Shown here piece by piece: positions 1-8,963 of a DNA stretch of 64,000 bases. This DNA is from Acidobacteriota bacterium (lineage in GTDB: Bacteria; Acidobacteriota; Blastocatellia; Pyrinomonadales; Pyrinomonadaceae). Both the position numbers and the translations under genes were made by a program. The notes beneath the pieces were generated by a model. The model was not told where the DNA came from. It made no database searches and saw only the letters and a list, made by a program, of their open reading frames with translations. The stretch is taken from the NCBI GenBank assembly GCA_016703965.1, contig JADJBB010000021.1:992001-1056000 (forward strand). Direction: 5' to 3'. The first letter of the stretch is position 1. Every line of letters begins with the position of its first letter.

Positions 1-171
1 AGGCTGTTCGGGTGGAAGGTTTTTAACAAGATCCCGGTTGCGACGCGAGAACGCCTGAGCCAGTCGATCTGGGGCAAGCCGTTCTATCCGACGGAAATCG
101 ATTACAATTTTGATGAGGCGACGGTTGCGACGGCGGTTACGCTGGTCGCAGTTTGCTGGAAACGTCAATGA
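1..171 (+). CDS. C-terminal end of a protein, possibly a SAM-dependent methyltransferase (partial)
   Basis: An open frame enters from the left edge and stops with TGA at 169-171. The 56 visible residues begin RLFGWKVFNKIP and end AVTLVAVCWKRQ. The short final hydrophobic strand followed by a basic tail resembles the C-terminal end of class I methyltransferases found in polysaccharide loci, but no SAM-binding motif is in view, so the family is a guess. Its stop overlaps the start codon of the next glycosyltransferase (ATGA at 168-171), so the two are probably translated from one message and this gene belongs to the same locus. Confidence 0.5.
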   Translation, partial: RLFGWKVFNKIPVATRERLSQSIWGKPFYPTEIDYNFDEATVATAVTLVAVCWKRQ

Positions 172-1067
172 AACAAGGTCTCGTCAGCGTTGTAATTCCA
201 AATTATAACTACGCGCATTATTTGCGCGAGACGATCGACAGCGTCCTCGCTCAGACGTATCACGAGATCGAGATCATTGTCGTGGACGATGGTTCGAAGG
301 ATGATTCGAAAGAGATACTTGCGGGTTACGGCGACAAGATCCGCACGATCTTTCAGCAGAATCAAGGTGTTTCCGCAGCTCGAAATAATGGAGTTAAGGA
401 AAGCAGCGGCGAATTTATCGCTTTCCTAGATGCCGACGATGCGTGGCTGTCGACGAAGATCGAAAAGCAGGTTGCGAGGTTTCGCAGCGATCCGAAACTC
501 GGGCTCGTCCACGTTGGAGTTGAAGAGGTTGACGCTGACGGCAATTCGCTTGTCGAGCGGCTCGAAGGTGTCGAAGGCAAAGTCTCAACAATTTTACTCA
601 TGCTCAAACGCGAAGGCGTGCTCGGCGGCGGGAGCGGGATGATGGTTCCGCGAAGAGTTTTTGACGAGATCGGCGGATTCGACCTGCGGCTTTCGACCTC
701 GGCAGATTGGGATCTGCAATATCGTGTTAGTGAGCGATATACGGTCAGTTTTGTGCCCGAGTTACTGCTCAAATATCGCGTCCATAATTCGAACATGCAC
801 GCGAATGTCGGTGTTATGGAACACGACATGATGTTGGCATTTGAAAAGGCTTTTCGCACGAACGACGCGGAGATCCAGGCTGCAAAACGGACGGCCTATG
901 GGAGCCTGCATCAGATTCTCGCGGGTTCGTATTTCGTGGCAGGGAATTATCCGGCATTCATTTTCCACTCGATCAAGAGCCTGTATTTTGAGCCGCGAAA
1001 CATCAGTTATTTCCTTAAATTCGGCCGCCGTCCGTCGAATCGGCGAGGCGTAAAGGCCGAGGCGTAA
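168..1067 (+). CDS. Family 2 glycosyltransferase
   Basis: This predicted GT-A glycosyltransferase of 299 residues would transfer a sugar from a nucleotide-sugar to a growing surface polysaccharide at the cytoplasmic face of the membrane. The N-terminus has the family hallmark VVIPNYNYAHYLRETIDSVL, then IIVVDDGSKDDS, and a DADD metal/nucleotide motif near residues 88-91. The acceptor region contains GGFDLRLSTSADWDL. I start it at the ATG at 168, which overlaps the upstream stop (ATGA), rather than at the TTG at 153. The length and the absence of transmembrane segments fit a soluble GT2. Donor and acceptor cannot be read from sequence. Confidence 0.9.
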   Translation: MKQGLVSVVIPNYNYAHYLRETIDSVLAQTYHEIEIIVVDDGSKDDSKEILAGYGDKIRTIFQQNQGVSAARNNGVKESSGEFIAFLDADDAWLSTKIEKQVARFRSDPKLGLVHVGVEEVDADGNSLVERLEGVEGKVSTILLMLKREGVLGGGSGMMVPRRVFDEIGGFDLRLSTSADWDLQYRVSERYTVSFVPELLLKYRVHNSNMHANVGVMEHDMMLAFEKAFRTNDAEIQAAKRTAYGSLHQILAGSYFVAGNYPAFIFHSIKSLYFEPRNISYFLKFGRRPSNRRGVKAEA

Positions 1068-1072
1068 TTTGC

Positions 1073-1801
1073 ATGGGTGGATCGATCCGAAAAACTCTTT
1101 ACAAAATGGCGTGGGACACGCGTTGCCGTAATGTCGACGTCGCCCGTATCTTGAGGCCGTTTGTGAACGCGGAGACGACCGTGCTTGATGCGGGCTGCGG
1201 GGAATACGGATTGTCGGCGTTCGTCGCGGCGAAAAGCGTCGTCGGCGTCGATATTTTGCCGACGGATGTTAAGGTCGATGGCTTTACTTTCATTCACGGC
1301 AGCATCATCACGCTGCCGTTTGCAGAGCGCTCGTTTTCGGTCGCGGCATTGGTCGATGTGCTGGAACATCTGCCTGAAGGCCTGCGGCCCGAGGCGATCA
1401 GGCAGCTTGTTCGGGTCGCTAAAGATACGATAATCATTACTTTTCCGGCTGGGAAAATTGCCCGCGAGATTGATGAAGCTTTTAATACTAAGCTTGTCGC
1501 ATCGCACCAGGAAGTTCCTGACTGGCTGTCGGAACATCTTGAAAATCCGTATCCGGATGCGAATGAAGTTGCAGAAATGCTCAGAACTGAGGCCGAAAAT
1601 ACCGGGGGGAAAATAAAGGTCACGATCCACCATTCCGAACATCTCTCAGTCGCAAGATTTCTGAGAAATGCAGCATCGACCTCAAAATACCTATACCTTT
1701 TCGGCAATCTCGCCGCCGGATTTCTGCTTCCGCTGATGCCGAAGGCGAGCGAGGCGAACGGCTATCGTGCGATAATCCTTGCCGAGTTCAAAAATGACTG
1801 A
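1073..1801 (+). CDS. Class I SAM-dependent methyltransferase
   Basis: The 242-residue protein has a Rossmann-type SAM-binding motif, TVLDAGCGEYGLSAFV, near residues 37-52, an acidic strand-2 end (VGVDIL) and the motif-IV-like ALVDVLEHLPEGL. These place it in the methyltransferase type 11/12 group. Within a polysaccharide locus it most likely methylates a sugar hydroxyl or a terminal residue, but the substrate is not evident. It lies 5 bases after the GT2 gene and its last 8 bases overlap the start of the next glycosyltransferase, so it is inside one operon. The C-terminal third has a hydrophobic stretch (LFGNLAAGFLLPLM) that may be membrane-associated. Confidence 0.85.
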   Translation: MGGSIRKTLYKMAWDTRCRNVDVARILRPFVNAETTVLDAGCGEYGLSAFVAAKSVVGVDILPTDVKVDGFTFIHGSIITLPFAERSFSVAALVDVLEHLPEGLRPEAIRQLVRVAKDTIIITFPAGKIAREIDEAFNTKLVASHQEVPDWLSEHLENPYPDANEVAEMLRTEAENTGGKIKVTIHHSEHLSVARFLRNAASTSKYLYLFGNLAAGFLLPLMPKASEANGYRAIILAEFKND

Positions 1802-3029
1802 GGCAGCCAAACAAACCCTTTATATTTGCTATTTTGGAATGCGCGAGCCGCTTGTGCAAACGCAGGTTCTGCCGTATTTGCGTGAGTTGGTGAAGGGGGG
1901 AATTGGCGTTGGGATTGTCACATTTGAGCCGGATCTTAAGGCAAAATGGTCGGCGGAACAGATCGCCGAAACAAAGCGAACATTGGCGTCCGAAGGCATC
2001 GAATGGGATGCACTAGCGTACCATCGCTCGCCGTCTGCTCTCGCCACTGCATATGATATTTTCGCCGGAACGCTCTTTGTCAGACGAAAGATCCGCGAAC
2101 GAAAGTTCGATGTGCTTCATGGGCGGATACATGTGGCGACGTTGATGGGGGCGTTGGCGAGGAAGTTTTCCGGGCGAAAGCCGAAGCTGATCTTTGATAT
2201 TCGCGGTTTTTTTCCCGAGGAATACACCGATGCGGGCGTTTGGCCTGAGAAAGGATTGCTGTTTCGCGGAGCGAAACGCGTTGAGAAATGGCTGATGAAG
2301 GTGGCAGACGGCTTTGTTGTTCTTACTGAAAAAGCCCGTTCAATGATCCTCGCGGATGAGACACGTCCGGTCGAGGTTATTCCGTGCTGCGTCGATTTTG
2401 CCGCTCGCTTTCCGTGGATCGATCCACGTGTTAGAGAACGCCGTCGCGAAGAGATCAGTGTTTCAGGGCGAACGGTTTACGCACACATCGGGGCTCTCGG
2501 TGGACTTTATTTGACGAAGGAACTCGCCGATTTCCTTGCAGCGGCACGCGAACTCGACCCCCGTTCATTTGCGTTGTTTCTTACTCAATCCGACACTGCC
2601 GAGATAAAAAAGCTTCTGACCGAACGGGGATTTACTGAAAACGATTATTTTATAGGACGCGTCGCCCCATCGGAGATCTTCGACTACCTGATCGCGGCGG
2701 ATTTTGGGCTTGCGTTTGTGAAAGCGACCTACGCGACTCAGTCGCGTTCGCCGACCAAAATCCCGGAGTATCTTGCCGCGGGCCTTCCCGTTATTGCGAA
2801 TTCCGGCGTCGGTGATGTCGATGAATTGATCGAGACCGAGAACGTCGGCCTGCTCATAGGTAAATTCAACCGCGAGGCGTATCAAAACGCGATCTTTCGG
2901 CTTCGGCGGTTGGGAAATATCGGGTATCGATGCCGCGAAGTCGCTCTCCGCCGATTCGATCTGGAAACTGTCGGCGGCGTTCGCTACCGGAGCCTTTACG
3001 AGCGGCTTTTTTGCAAAGAGGGTAATTAG
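1794..3029 (+). CDS. Glycosyltransferase, GT-B fold (family 4-like)
   Basis: A predicted GT-B glycosyltransferase of 411 residues. The N-terminal half opens with TLYICYFGMREPLVQTQVLPYL, a strand followed by a loop of the kind that binds acceptor in GT4 enzymes. The C-terminal half has the donor-side signature KIPEYLAAGLPVIANSGVGD followed by DELIETENVGLLI, typical of GT4. The ATG at 1794 is chosen over the upstream TTG at 1779; it overlaps the end of the methyltransferase gene by 8 bases. No signal peptide or membrane helix is seen. The sugar specificity is unknown. Confidence 0.85.
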   Translation: MTEAAKQTLYICYFGMREPLVQTQVLPYLRELVKGGIGVGIVTFEPDLKAKWSAEQIAETKRTLASEGIEWDALAYHRSPSALATAYDIFAGTLFVRRKIRERKFDVLHGRIHVATLMGALARKFSGRKPKLIFDIRGFFPEEYTDAGVWPEKGLLFRGAKRVEKWLMKVADGFVVLTEKARSMILADETRPVEVIPCCVDFAARFPWIDPRVRERRREEISVSGRTVYAHIGALGGLYLTKELADFLAAARELDPRSFALFLTQSDTAEIKKLLTERGFTENDYFIGRVAPSEIFDYLIAADFGLAFVKATYATQSRSPTKIPEYLAAGLPVIANSGVGDVDELIETENVGLLIGKFNREAYQNAIFRLRRLGNIGYRCREVALRRFDLETVGGVRYRSLYERLFCKEGN

Positions 3030-3052
3030 TTGTTACGATTTCTCCTTTGTTT

Positions 3053-4144
3053 ATGCGTGTTCTAGCTGTAGTTCCTTCCATTTACGACACCTCGCCGGGC
3101 CAGCGATTTCGAATAGAACAGTGGGAGCCGATCCTTCGCGAAGGCGGGGTTAAGATCACGTACGCGCCGTTCGAGAATGACGAGCTGCGTGCCGTTTTAT
3201 ATCAAGGCGGAAAGGTTCTGACCAAGGTCAGCGCGGTCACGCGTAACATGAAACGGCGTCGTGCTGAACTCGCGGACGTATCCGAATACGACCTCGTCTA
3301 TATCTTCCGCGAAGCCGCACTTTTGGGACCGCCGTGGTTCGAGCGAAAGATCGCAAAGTCAGGCGTTCCGGTGGTTTTTGATTTTGACGATGCAGTGTTT
3401 GTTTCGTACAAAAGCCCGTCAAATGGCTATTTGAGCTACCTCAAGTTCCCCGGAAAGATCGCTGAGATCTGTAAGCTCTCGACGCATATCATGGCGGGAA
3501 ATGAATATCTCGCCGACTATGCTCGGGCAAATAATCACGCCGTGACGATAATTCCGACGACGATCGATACCGACAAATACGACTTTATTGAGAGAACGGA
3601 CGAGCCCGAGACGATCACAATTGGCTGGTCCGGAAGTTTTAGTACGATCCAGCACCTTGACACGATCCGCGAGACCTTGCAGGAGCTTGCCAAGCAAGAA
3701 AATTTCCGGCTACGGGTGATCGGGGCTCCGGTTTACAAGATCGCTGGTGTCGATACAGAGGCGATGCAGTGGCGTTCGGAGACGGAGCTTCACGACTTGC
3801 GGCAGATCGATATCGGCCTGATGCCGCTGCCGGATGAGAATTGGACCAAGGGAAAATGCGGCCTCAAGGCTCTGCAATACATGGCCCTCGGCATTCCAAC
3901 GATTTGCTCGCCGGTCGGTGTAAACTCTACAATTATCAAAGACGGAGTTAACGGCTTCCTTGCTGATGGCCAGGCCGAGTGGATCGACAAGATCAAACGG
4001 CTGATGCATTCGGCAAAGCTGCGACGCGAACTTGGACGTGCGGGACGCGAAACGGTCGAGCGCGAATACTCGGCCAAGGCAGTAGCTCCAAAAGTTTTAG
4101 AGGTGTTCGAAACTGCGGTAAATGCCTCGAAAAAGAAGGTTTAG
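3053..4144 (+). CDS. Glycosyltransferase, GT-B fold (family 4-like)
   Basis: The 363-residue protein starts MRVLAVVPSIYDTSPGQRF at the ATG at 3053; a TTG two codons upstream is less likely. It has a GT-B organisation: an N-terminal acceptor domain with VVFDFDDAVFVS, then a donor domain with ITIGWSGSFSTIQHLD and the C-terminal motif KALQYMALGIPTICSPVGVN, where GT4 proteins carry the nucleotide-sugar site. It ends one base before the epimerase start, so translation of the two is probably coupled. It is the third glycosyltransferase in this part of the locus and presumably adds one sugar of the repeat unit. Confidence 0.87.
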   Translation: MRVLAVVPSIYDTSPGQRFRIEQWEPILREGGVKITYAPFENDELRAVLYQGGKVLTKVSAVTRNMKRRRAELADVSEYDLVYIFREAALLGPPWFERKIAKSGVPVVFDFDDAVFVSYKSPSNGYLSYLKFPGKIAEICKLSTHIMAGNEYLADYARANNHAVTIIPTTIDTDKYDFIERTDEPETITIGWSGSFSTIQHLDTIRETLQELAKQENFRLRVIGAPVYKIAGVDTEAMQWRSETELHDLRQIDIGLMPLPDENWTKGKCGLKALQYMALGIPTICSPVGVNSTIIKDGVNGFLADGQAEWIDKIKRLMHSAKLRRELGRAGRETVEREYSAKAVAPKVLEVFETAVNASKKKV

Positions 4145-5269
4145 ATGGAAAAAATGAATATTCTCGTCACGGGCGGAGCCGGATTTATCGGCTCGCATTT
4201 AGTTGACGCACTTGTCGAACGCGGCCACACGGTCCGCATTTTCGATTCACTTGTCGAACAGGTCCACGGCCCCACGCCGCCGCCTCATCTCAGCACGGAA
4301 GCAGAGTTTATCAAGGGCGACGTCTGCGACGCCGAGGCTGTTGCCGAGGCTCTCGACGGTATTGATGTCGTCTATCACCAGGCGGCTGAGGTCGGTGTCG
4401 GGCAATCGATGTATGAGATCGTGCGGTATGTGAAGGCAAACGATCTCGGAACTGCGGTTTTGCTCGAGGAGATGATCAAACGGCCGAAGCAGTTCAAGAA
4501 GCTGATCGTCGCTTCGTCAATGTCGATATATGGCGAAGGAGCGTATCGCTGCAATACCTGCAATGAAACCGTCTTTCCGTTTCTGCGGCCAAACGAACAG
4601 CTTGCCGCACACGATTGGGAATTCAAATGCGAAACCTGCGGCGGACAGCTTGAGACGATCGGCACGCACGAAGTGAAACCGCTTTTCCCGACCTCGGTTT
4701 ACGCGGTCAGCAAACAGGATCAGGAACAATACTGCCTCGCAGTCGGCCGTGCGTACAAGATACCGACGGTCGCGTTTCGATATTTCAACGTTTACGGTAC
4801 GCGGCAGGCTCTGTCGAATCCATACACTGGCGTCTGTGCGATCTTTTCGTCACGACTGATGAACGATCAGGCTCCGACCATTTTCGAAGACGGCGAACAG
4901 TCGCGTGATTTCGTCAATGTAAAAGATATCGTAGCCGCAAACCTTCTCGCCCTTGAAACCGATGGCGGGGATTACAATGCTTTCAATATCGGCACCGGAC
5001 GAGCGACCTCGATCAAGAAGATCTCCGAGTTGCTCGCCGCCGGATTAGGCAAAGATATCGCCCCGATCCTCGTAGGAAAATACCGCGAAGGCGACATTCG
5101 CCACTGTGTTGCGGATATCTCGAAAGCGAGAAAGATGCTTGGTTACGAGCCGAAAGTGACCTTGGAGGATGGTTTGGCCGAGCTGTTAAACTGGCTCGCT
5201 GAGCAGGAAGCTGAAGATAAAGTCGAAAGTGCCACGGCGGAGTTGGCGGAGCGGAGTCTTGTTAAATAG
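4145..5269 (+). CDS. NAD-dependent sugar-nucleotide epimerase with zinc-ribbon insert (dTDP-L-rhamnose 4-epimerase-like)
   Basis: An extended short-chain dehydrogenase/reductase of 374 residues. The Rossmann glycine motif GGAGFIGSHLVDAL is near residue 10 and the catalytic YAVSK (Tyr-x3-Lys) follows the insert; downstream are FRYFNVYG and FNIGTG, typical of UDP/dTDP-sugar epimerases. An unusual insert of about 45 residues holds two CxxC pairs (CNTC and CETC), expected to bind zinc or a similar metal. From memory, the group annotated as dTDP-L-rhamnose 4-epimerase (WbiB/TllE-like) carries the same kind of insert just before the active site, so L-talose or a related 6-deoxysugar may be made here. 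The gene follows its neighbour without a gap. Confidence 0.85.
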   Translation: MEKMNILVTGGAGFIGSHLVDALVERGHTVRIFDSLVEQVHGPTPPPHLSTEAEFIKGDVCDAEAVAEALDGIDVVYHQAAEVGVGQSMYEIVRYVKANDLGTAVLLEEMIKRPKQFKKLIVASSMSIYGEGAYRCNTCNETVFPFLRPNEQLAAHDWEFKCETCGGQLETIGTHEVKPLFPTSVYAVSKQDQEQYCLAVGRAYKIPTVAFRYFNVYGTRQALSNPYTGVCAIFSSRLMNDQAPTIFEDGEQSRDFVNVKDIVAANLLALETDGGDYNAFNIGTGRATSIKKISELLAAGLGKDIAPILVGKYREGDIRHCVADISKARKMLGYEPKVTLEDGLAELLNWLAEQEAEDKVESATAELAERSLVK

Positions 5270-5278
5270 GAGTCATAA

Positions 5279-5310
5279 AAACGGATTAACGCGGATTTTC
5301 GCTGATTTGT
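5279..5310. repeat. Intergenic word repeat, family a (copy 1, one arm)
   Basis: The stretch contains ACGGATTAACGCGGATTTTC followed by GCTGATT. It is a run of ggatt/cggat-like words spaced about 10 bases apart, and it is nearly identical to the left arm of the full palindrome at 5721-5822. It sits between the epimerase and the GxxExxY gene, so the two copies bracket that gene as direct repeats. Confidence 0.8.
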
Positions 5311-5323
5311 TGGAGATTAGTTT

Positions 5324-5731
5324 ATGAGTAGTGAACTGGCCTTCGGTGACTTAACTTACAAGCTGATCGGGTTAGGAATGCAGGTGTATTCGACATTGGG
5401 GAATGGATATCTTGAGCGGGTTTACGAGAACTCATTGATGGTTCTCTTTCGTAAGAATGGGATCCATGCTGAACAGCAGTGCCCAATCAAAGTTAGGTTC
5501 GAAGGTGAAATTGTCGGCGATTATTGTGCAGATGTTCTGGTTGACGGGAACGTGCTGATTGAGCTTAAGGTGGCGGATAGAATAACCGATGTTCATAAGG
5601 CGCAGGTACTCAACTTCCTGAAAGCGACTGGTGTCGAACTTGGGATGATCTTTAATTTTGGGGCTAAAATCTTCGAGCATCATCGGTTGATAAACCGTTT
5701 GAGTAGACCGGGAATTTTAACAACGGATTAA
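5324..5731 (+). CDS. GxxExxY family protein
   Basis: A 135-residue protein with the name-giving motif LGNGYLERVYENSL (GxxExxY) near residues 26-39, followed by the alternating strand pattern DYCADVLVDGNVLIELKV. From general knowledge of the family this carries the D...ExK spacing of a PD-(D/E)XK nuclease-like fold, here D...ELK. The function of GxxExxY proteins is not established. The gene is bracketed by copies of the same short repeat (5279-5310 and 5721-5822) and interrupts an otherwise tight polysaccharide operon, which suggests that it arrived as an insertion. The start ATG is at 5324. Confidence 0.85.
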   Translation: MSSELAFGDLTYKLIGLGMQVYSTLGNGYLERVYENSLMVLFRKNGIHAEQQCPIKVRFEGEIVGDYCADVLVDGNVLIELKVADRITDVHKAQVLNFLKATGVELGMIFNFGAKIFEHHRLINRLSRPGILTTD

Positions 5732-5822
5732 CGCGGATTTTCGCGGATAATTTGAGAGAAGCGAAAATTGTTATGCACGCAATTTATAGAATAATCCGTG
5801 CAAATCTGCGTTAATCCGTTGT
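5721..5822. repeat. Imperfect palindrome, family a (copy 2, both arms)
   Basis: The left arm at 5721-5751 begins CAACGGATTAACGCGGATTT. The right arm at 5792-5822 is its reverse complement over 31 bases with about 4 mismatches. The left arm starts inside the last codons of the GxxExxY gene. The arms are built from words of the form CGGATT/CGCGGAT at roughly 10-base spacing. A further copy lies at 55608-55666. Confidence 0.85.
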
Positions 5823-5837
5823 TGCTTTTATTTTCTT

Positions 5838-7550
5838 ATGTACATTCTCGGACTGACAACACTAGGCGATTCTGCGGCGTCGCTGATAAAGGACGGTGAG
5901 CTTGTGGCTGCCGTGGAAGAGGAGCGCTTTTCGCGAAAGAAACATCATGCGGGGTTTCCTTACCGGGCGATCCAGTTTTGTTTGGATCAGGCGGGGATCG
6001 AGCTGAAGGATGTCGAGCACGTCGGGCATTATTGGAAGCCGTGGATCCTGCGGCACAAGGCGATGCAGGCGGCGAAGTCGGCGTTTATTTCGAAGGACAT
6101 GTTCAAGGCTCGTGCCGATCGCGGAATCGCGCAGGTTAGCGATAGCTATTTGGGGATGTTCAAGCATCCGAAGCGGCTCCGCGAGCATTTTGGGCCTTCG
6201 AATTTCAGATTTCACTATCTGGAACACCATCAATCGCACGCGGCCTCAGCTTTTTTTGTCTCACCATTCGATTCCGCCGCGATCATGACGTGGGACGGAA
6301 CGGGAGAAGATACAACCACGCTTTTTTCCCGTGGAAAAGGGAACAAGATCGAGGTTCTGAAACGGATCAAATTGCCGCATTCGCTTGGCCAGTTTTACTC
6401 CGCGGTGACGAATTTTATCGGGTTTGATATGTTTGCCGGCGACGAGTGGAAGGTGATGGGCCTTGCGGCGTACGGTCAGCCAAAACACTACGACTTCTTT
6501 CGCGAGAAGGTGTTGACGACCAACGGTAGGGGCGATTTCAAGTTCAACATCCGTGTTCTCGACCATCATCTTGCTAAGCATTATCAGTTTCCCGACGCGA
6601 TCGTCAACGAACTCGGCCCGCCACGACTGCCGGGTGAGGAATTGAACGAGCATCATTGGGATATCGCGTGTTCGGCCCAAAAAGCAGTCGAGGAGACCGC
6701 GATACATCTCGTCAAGCATCTAAAAGAGATCACCGGCGAGGAAAATCTATGCATGGCGGGCGGCGTGGCGTTCAACTCGGTGATGAACGGGCGGATCTTT
6801 CACGAGACGCCGTTCAAGCGCTTTTATGTTCAGGCGGCGGCGGGCGATGCGGGATGCTCGCTCGGTGCGGCTATGATGGTTTGGCATCAAAAGCTGGGAA
6901 ATCCTAGAAAGTTCGTAATGAATTCGGCCTATTGGGGACCGGGATTTACGAACGAACAATGCCAGACCGCGCTCGATACCGCCGGGCTCAAATATCATAC
7001 ATTACCTGACGAAGAGCTACTGCCAAAGCTCGCTAAAATGATATCGGAAGGTGCGATCATCGGCTGGTTCAACGGGCGAATGGAACTCGGGCCGCGAGCC
7101 CTCGGTGCCCGCAGCTTTCTCGCCGATCCGCGTCGCGCAGATATGCGCGAGATATTGAATCACAAGGTAAAGCTTCGCGAATGGTTTCGCCCGCTCGCTC
7201 CGTCGATGCTCGAGGAACATGGGAATGAGGTTTTCGGCGTTGAGCATCATGATCCGTTCATGATCACGGTCATCGAAGTCGCTGAGGAATACAAATCGAA
7301 GATCCCAGCCGTGGTTCACGTCGATGGTACGGCTCGGCCGCAGATGGTCAACAAAGAGACGAATCCGCGTTACTGGAATCTCATCAACGAATTCAAAAAG
7401 ATCACGGGCATTCCAATGCTGCTGAACACTTCATTCAATGTGCAGGAGCCGATCGTCTGTACCCCGCAGGACGCGATCAATACTTTTGGCAACGCCAATT
7501 TTGACGCACTTGTTCTTGAAAACAACCTCGTTCTTCGCGACGAAAACTAG
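5838..7550 (+). CDS. Carbamoyltransferase, NodU/TobZ/CmcH family
   Basis: A 570-residue protein matching the two-domain O-carbamoyltransferases. The N-terminal Kae1-like domain begins MYILGLTTLGDSAASLI and includes AVEEERFSRKKHHAGFP and the metal-site motif LEHHQSHAASAF; GGVAFNSVMNGRI lies in the second part of that domain. The C-terminal domain has MELGPRALGARSFLADPR. These enzymes activate carbamoyl phosphate as carbamoyl-AMP and transfer it to a hydroxyl group, for instance on a sugar. In this locus the likely target is the polysaccharide repeat unit. It ends 3 bases before the next gene. No residue that I recognise as essential is missing. Confidence 0.92.
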   Translation: MYILGLTTLGDSAASLIKDGELVAAVEEERFSRKKHHAGFPYRAIQFCLDQAGIELKDVEHVGHYWKPWILRHKAMQAAKSAFISKDMFKARADRGIAQVSDSYLGMFKHPKRLREHFGPSNFRFHYLEHHQSHAASAFFVSPFDSAAIMTWDGTGEDTTTLFSRGKGNKIEVLKRIKLPHSLGQFYSAVTNFIGFDMFAGDEWKVMGLAAYGQPKHYDFFREKVLTTNGRGDFKFNIRVLDHHLAKHYQFPDAIVNELGPPRLPGEELNEHHWDIACSAQKAVEETAIHLVKHLKEITGEENLCMAGGVAFNSVMNGRIFHETPFKRFYVQAAAGDAGCSLGAAMMVWHQKLGNPRKFVMNSAYWGPGFTNEQCQTALDTAGLKYHTLPDEELLPKLAKMISEGAIIGWFNGRMELGPRALGARSFLADPRRADMREILNHKVKLREWFRPLAPSMLEEHGNEVFGVEHHDPFMITVIEVAEEYKSKIPAVVHVDGTARPQMVNKETNPRYWNLINEFKKITGIPMLLNTSFNVQEPIVCTPQDAINTFGNANFDALVLENNLVLRDEN

Positions 7551-7553
7551 CTG

Positions 7554-8963
7554 ATGCTAAACCGGTTCATTTCACTAGCATGTATTTTGGTGATCGCGAT
7601 GGGCATCGCTCTCGTGCCATTTCCGGATGGTGCTGCCGCGATCGCGTTCGTGATGGCGCTGGCCGGTTTATTTATCATTGCATTCAGGAAATACACCGAG
7701 GAAAAAGAGTTTATCACGACGGTTTTTCTGGTCGCCCTGGCTCTCAGAATGGCGTTTGGCCTGTTCATACATATTTACGAACTTCGCGAGTTCTTTGGCG
7801 GTGACGCATTCTCATATGATGCAAAGGGCGCCGAGATGGTCGAGGCGTGGATGGGCCTGGCAATCAACCCTGACAGTACATTTTTCGAATTTGATCCTCG
7901 CAGCGGCGTCGCGTGGGGAATGTATTACATCACGGCCGGCATCTATTATATTTTTGGCAGGAACATCTTCGCGGCCCAGTCATTTTGTGCGGTCCTCGGT
8001 GCGGCGACGGCTCCGATGGTCTATTTCTGCTCGAGAAAGATATACAACAATAGGAATGTAGCCCGTTTTGCTGCGATCGCGATCGCGATCTTTCCGTCTT
8101 TCATTATCTGGTCGGGACAGCTGCTCAAAGATGGATTGATCATCTTTCTCCTCGTTGTCGCGATGACGATGGTGATGCAGCTGCAGTCAAAGATCAGTTA
8201 TGCCGCGGTTGCGATCCTGATCGTTTCGCTTTTCGGCATACTTTCGCTTCGGTTCTATATTTTTTACATGGTGGTCGTGGCGGTCGTGGGCAGCTTCGTA
8301 GTTGGTATGTCCACCACCCAGCGATCGCTGCTGCGAAGCACGGTGATCCTGCTCGTGATCGGATTTGCCCTTGCCTATTTAGGTGTCGGACAGAGAGCTA
8401 CTGTTGAGCTGACCACATTTACCAACCTTAATCGAATCGAGGGCAGCCGCAGGGATCTTGCTCGTGCCGCCGAAACCGGCTTCGGCGAAGAGATCGATGT
8501 TTCCACCGCGGAAGGAGCTCTGACCGCTATACCACTTGGCTTTACGGTATTGATGTTTGCTCCCTACCCGTGGCAGGCGACAAATCTGCGGCAAGCGATC
8601 ACGATACCTGAGGTCTTGATCTGGTGGGCGATGATCCCGTTCCTGATAATGGGCCTGATCTATACGATCAAGAACAAGCTGCGAAACGCCTTTCCGATCT
8701 TAATGTTCAGCCTGATGCTCACGATCGCTTATTCGGTTTTTCAGGGAAACGTCGGTACGGCTTACCGGCAGCGAACGCAGATCCAGGTGTTTTTGTTTAT
8801 TCTGATCGGTGCGGGATGGACGGTCTTTAAGGAAAATCGGGAAAACAAGATCCTTACCCGGGCGGCCGCCCAACGACGTATCGAAGAGCAGCTTAGAGCA
8901 AACGCAGAGCCGCGAGAGATCGAAATGCAGTATGAGCCGGCGAGAGGCGGTACCCTTAGATAA
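7554..8963 (+). CDS. Polytopic membrane protein, possible GT-C/dolichyl-mannosyltransferase-like or polymerase component
   Basis: A 469-residue protein with about ten or more hydrophobic segments, beginning with ISLACILVIAMGIALVPF and ending in a charged cytoplasmic tail rich in Arg and Glu. After the second or third helix there is an outward loop with FGGDAFSYDAKGAEMVEAWM, an acidic loop reminiscent of GT-C (ArnT/PMT family 39) glycosyltransferases. It could therefore transfer a lipid-linked sugar or take part in export; I cannot assign it further. The stop TAA overlaps the ATG of the amidotransferase (TAATG at 8961-8965), so expression is coupled. Confidence 0.75.
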   Translation: MLNRFISLACILVIAMGIALVPFPDGAAAIAFVMALAGLFIIAFRKYTEEKEFITTVFLVALALRMAFGLFIHIYELREFFGGDAFSYDAKGAEMVEAWMGLAINPDSTFFEFDPRSGVAWGMYYITAGIYYIFGRNIFAAQSFCAVLGAATAPMVYFCSRKIYNNRNVARFAAIAIAIFPSFIIWSGQLLKDGLIIFLLVVAMTMVMQLQSKISYAAVAILIVSLFGILSLRFYIFYMVVVAVVGSFVVGMSTTQRSLLRSTVILLVIGFALAYLGVGQRATVELTTFTNLNRIEGSRRDLARAAETGFGEEIDVSTAEGALTAIPLGFTVLMFAPYPWQATNLRQAITIPEVLIWWAMIPFLIMGLIYTIKNKLRNAFPILMFSLMLTIAYSVFQGNVGTAYRQRTQIQVFLFILIGAGWTVFKENRENKILTRAAAQRRIEEQLRANAEPREIEMQYEPARGGTLR

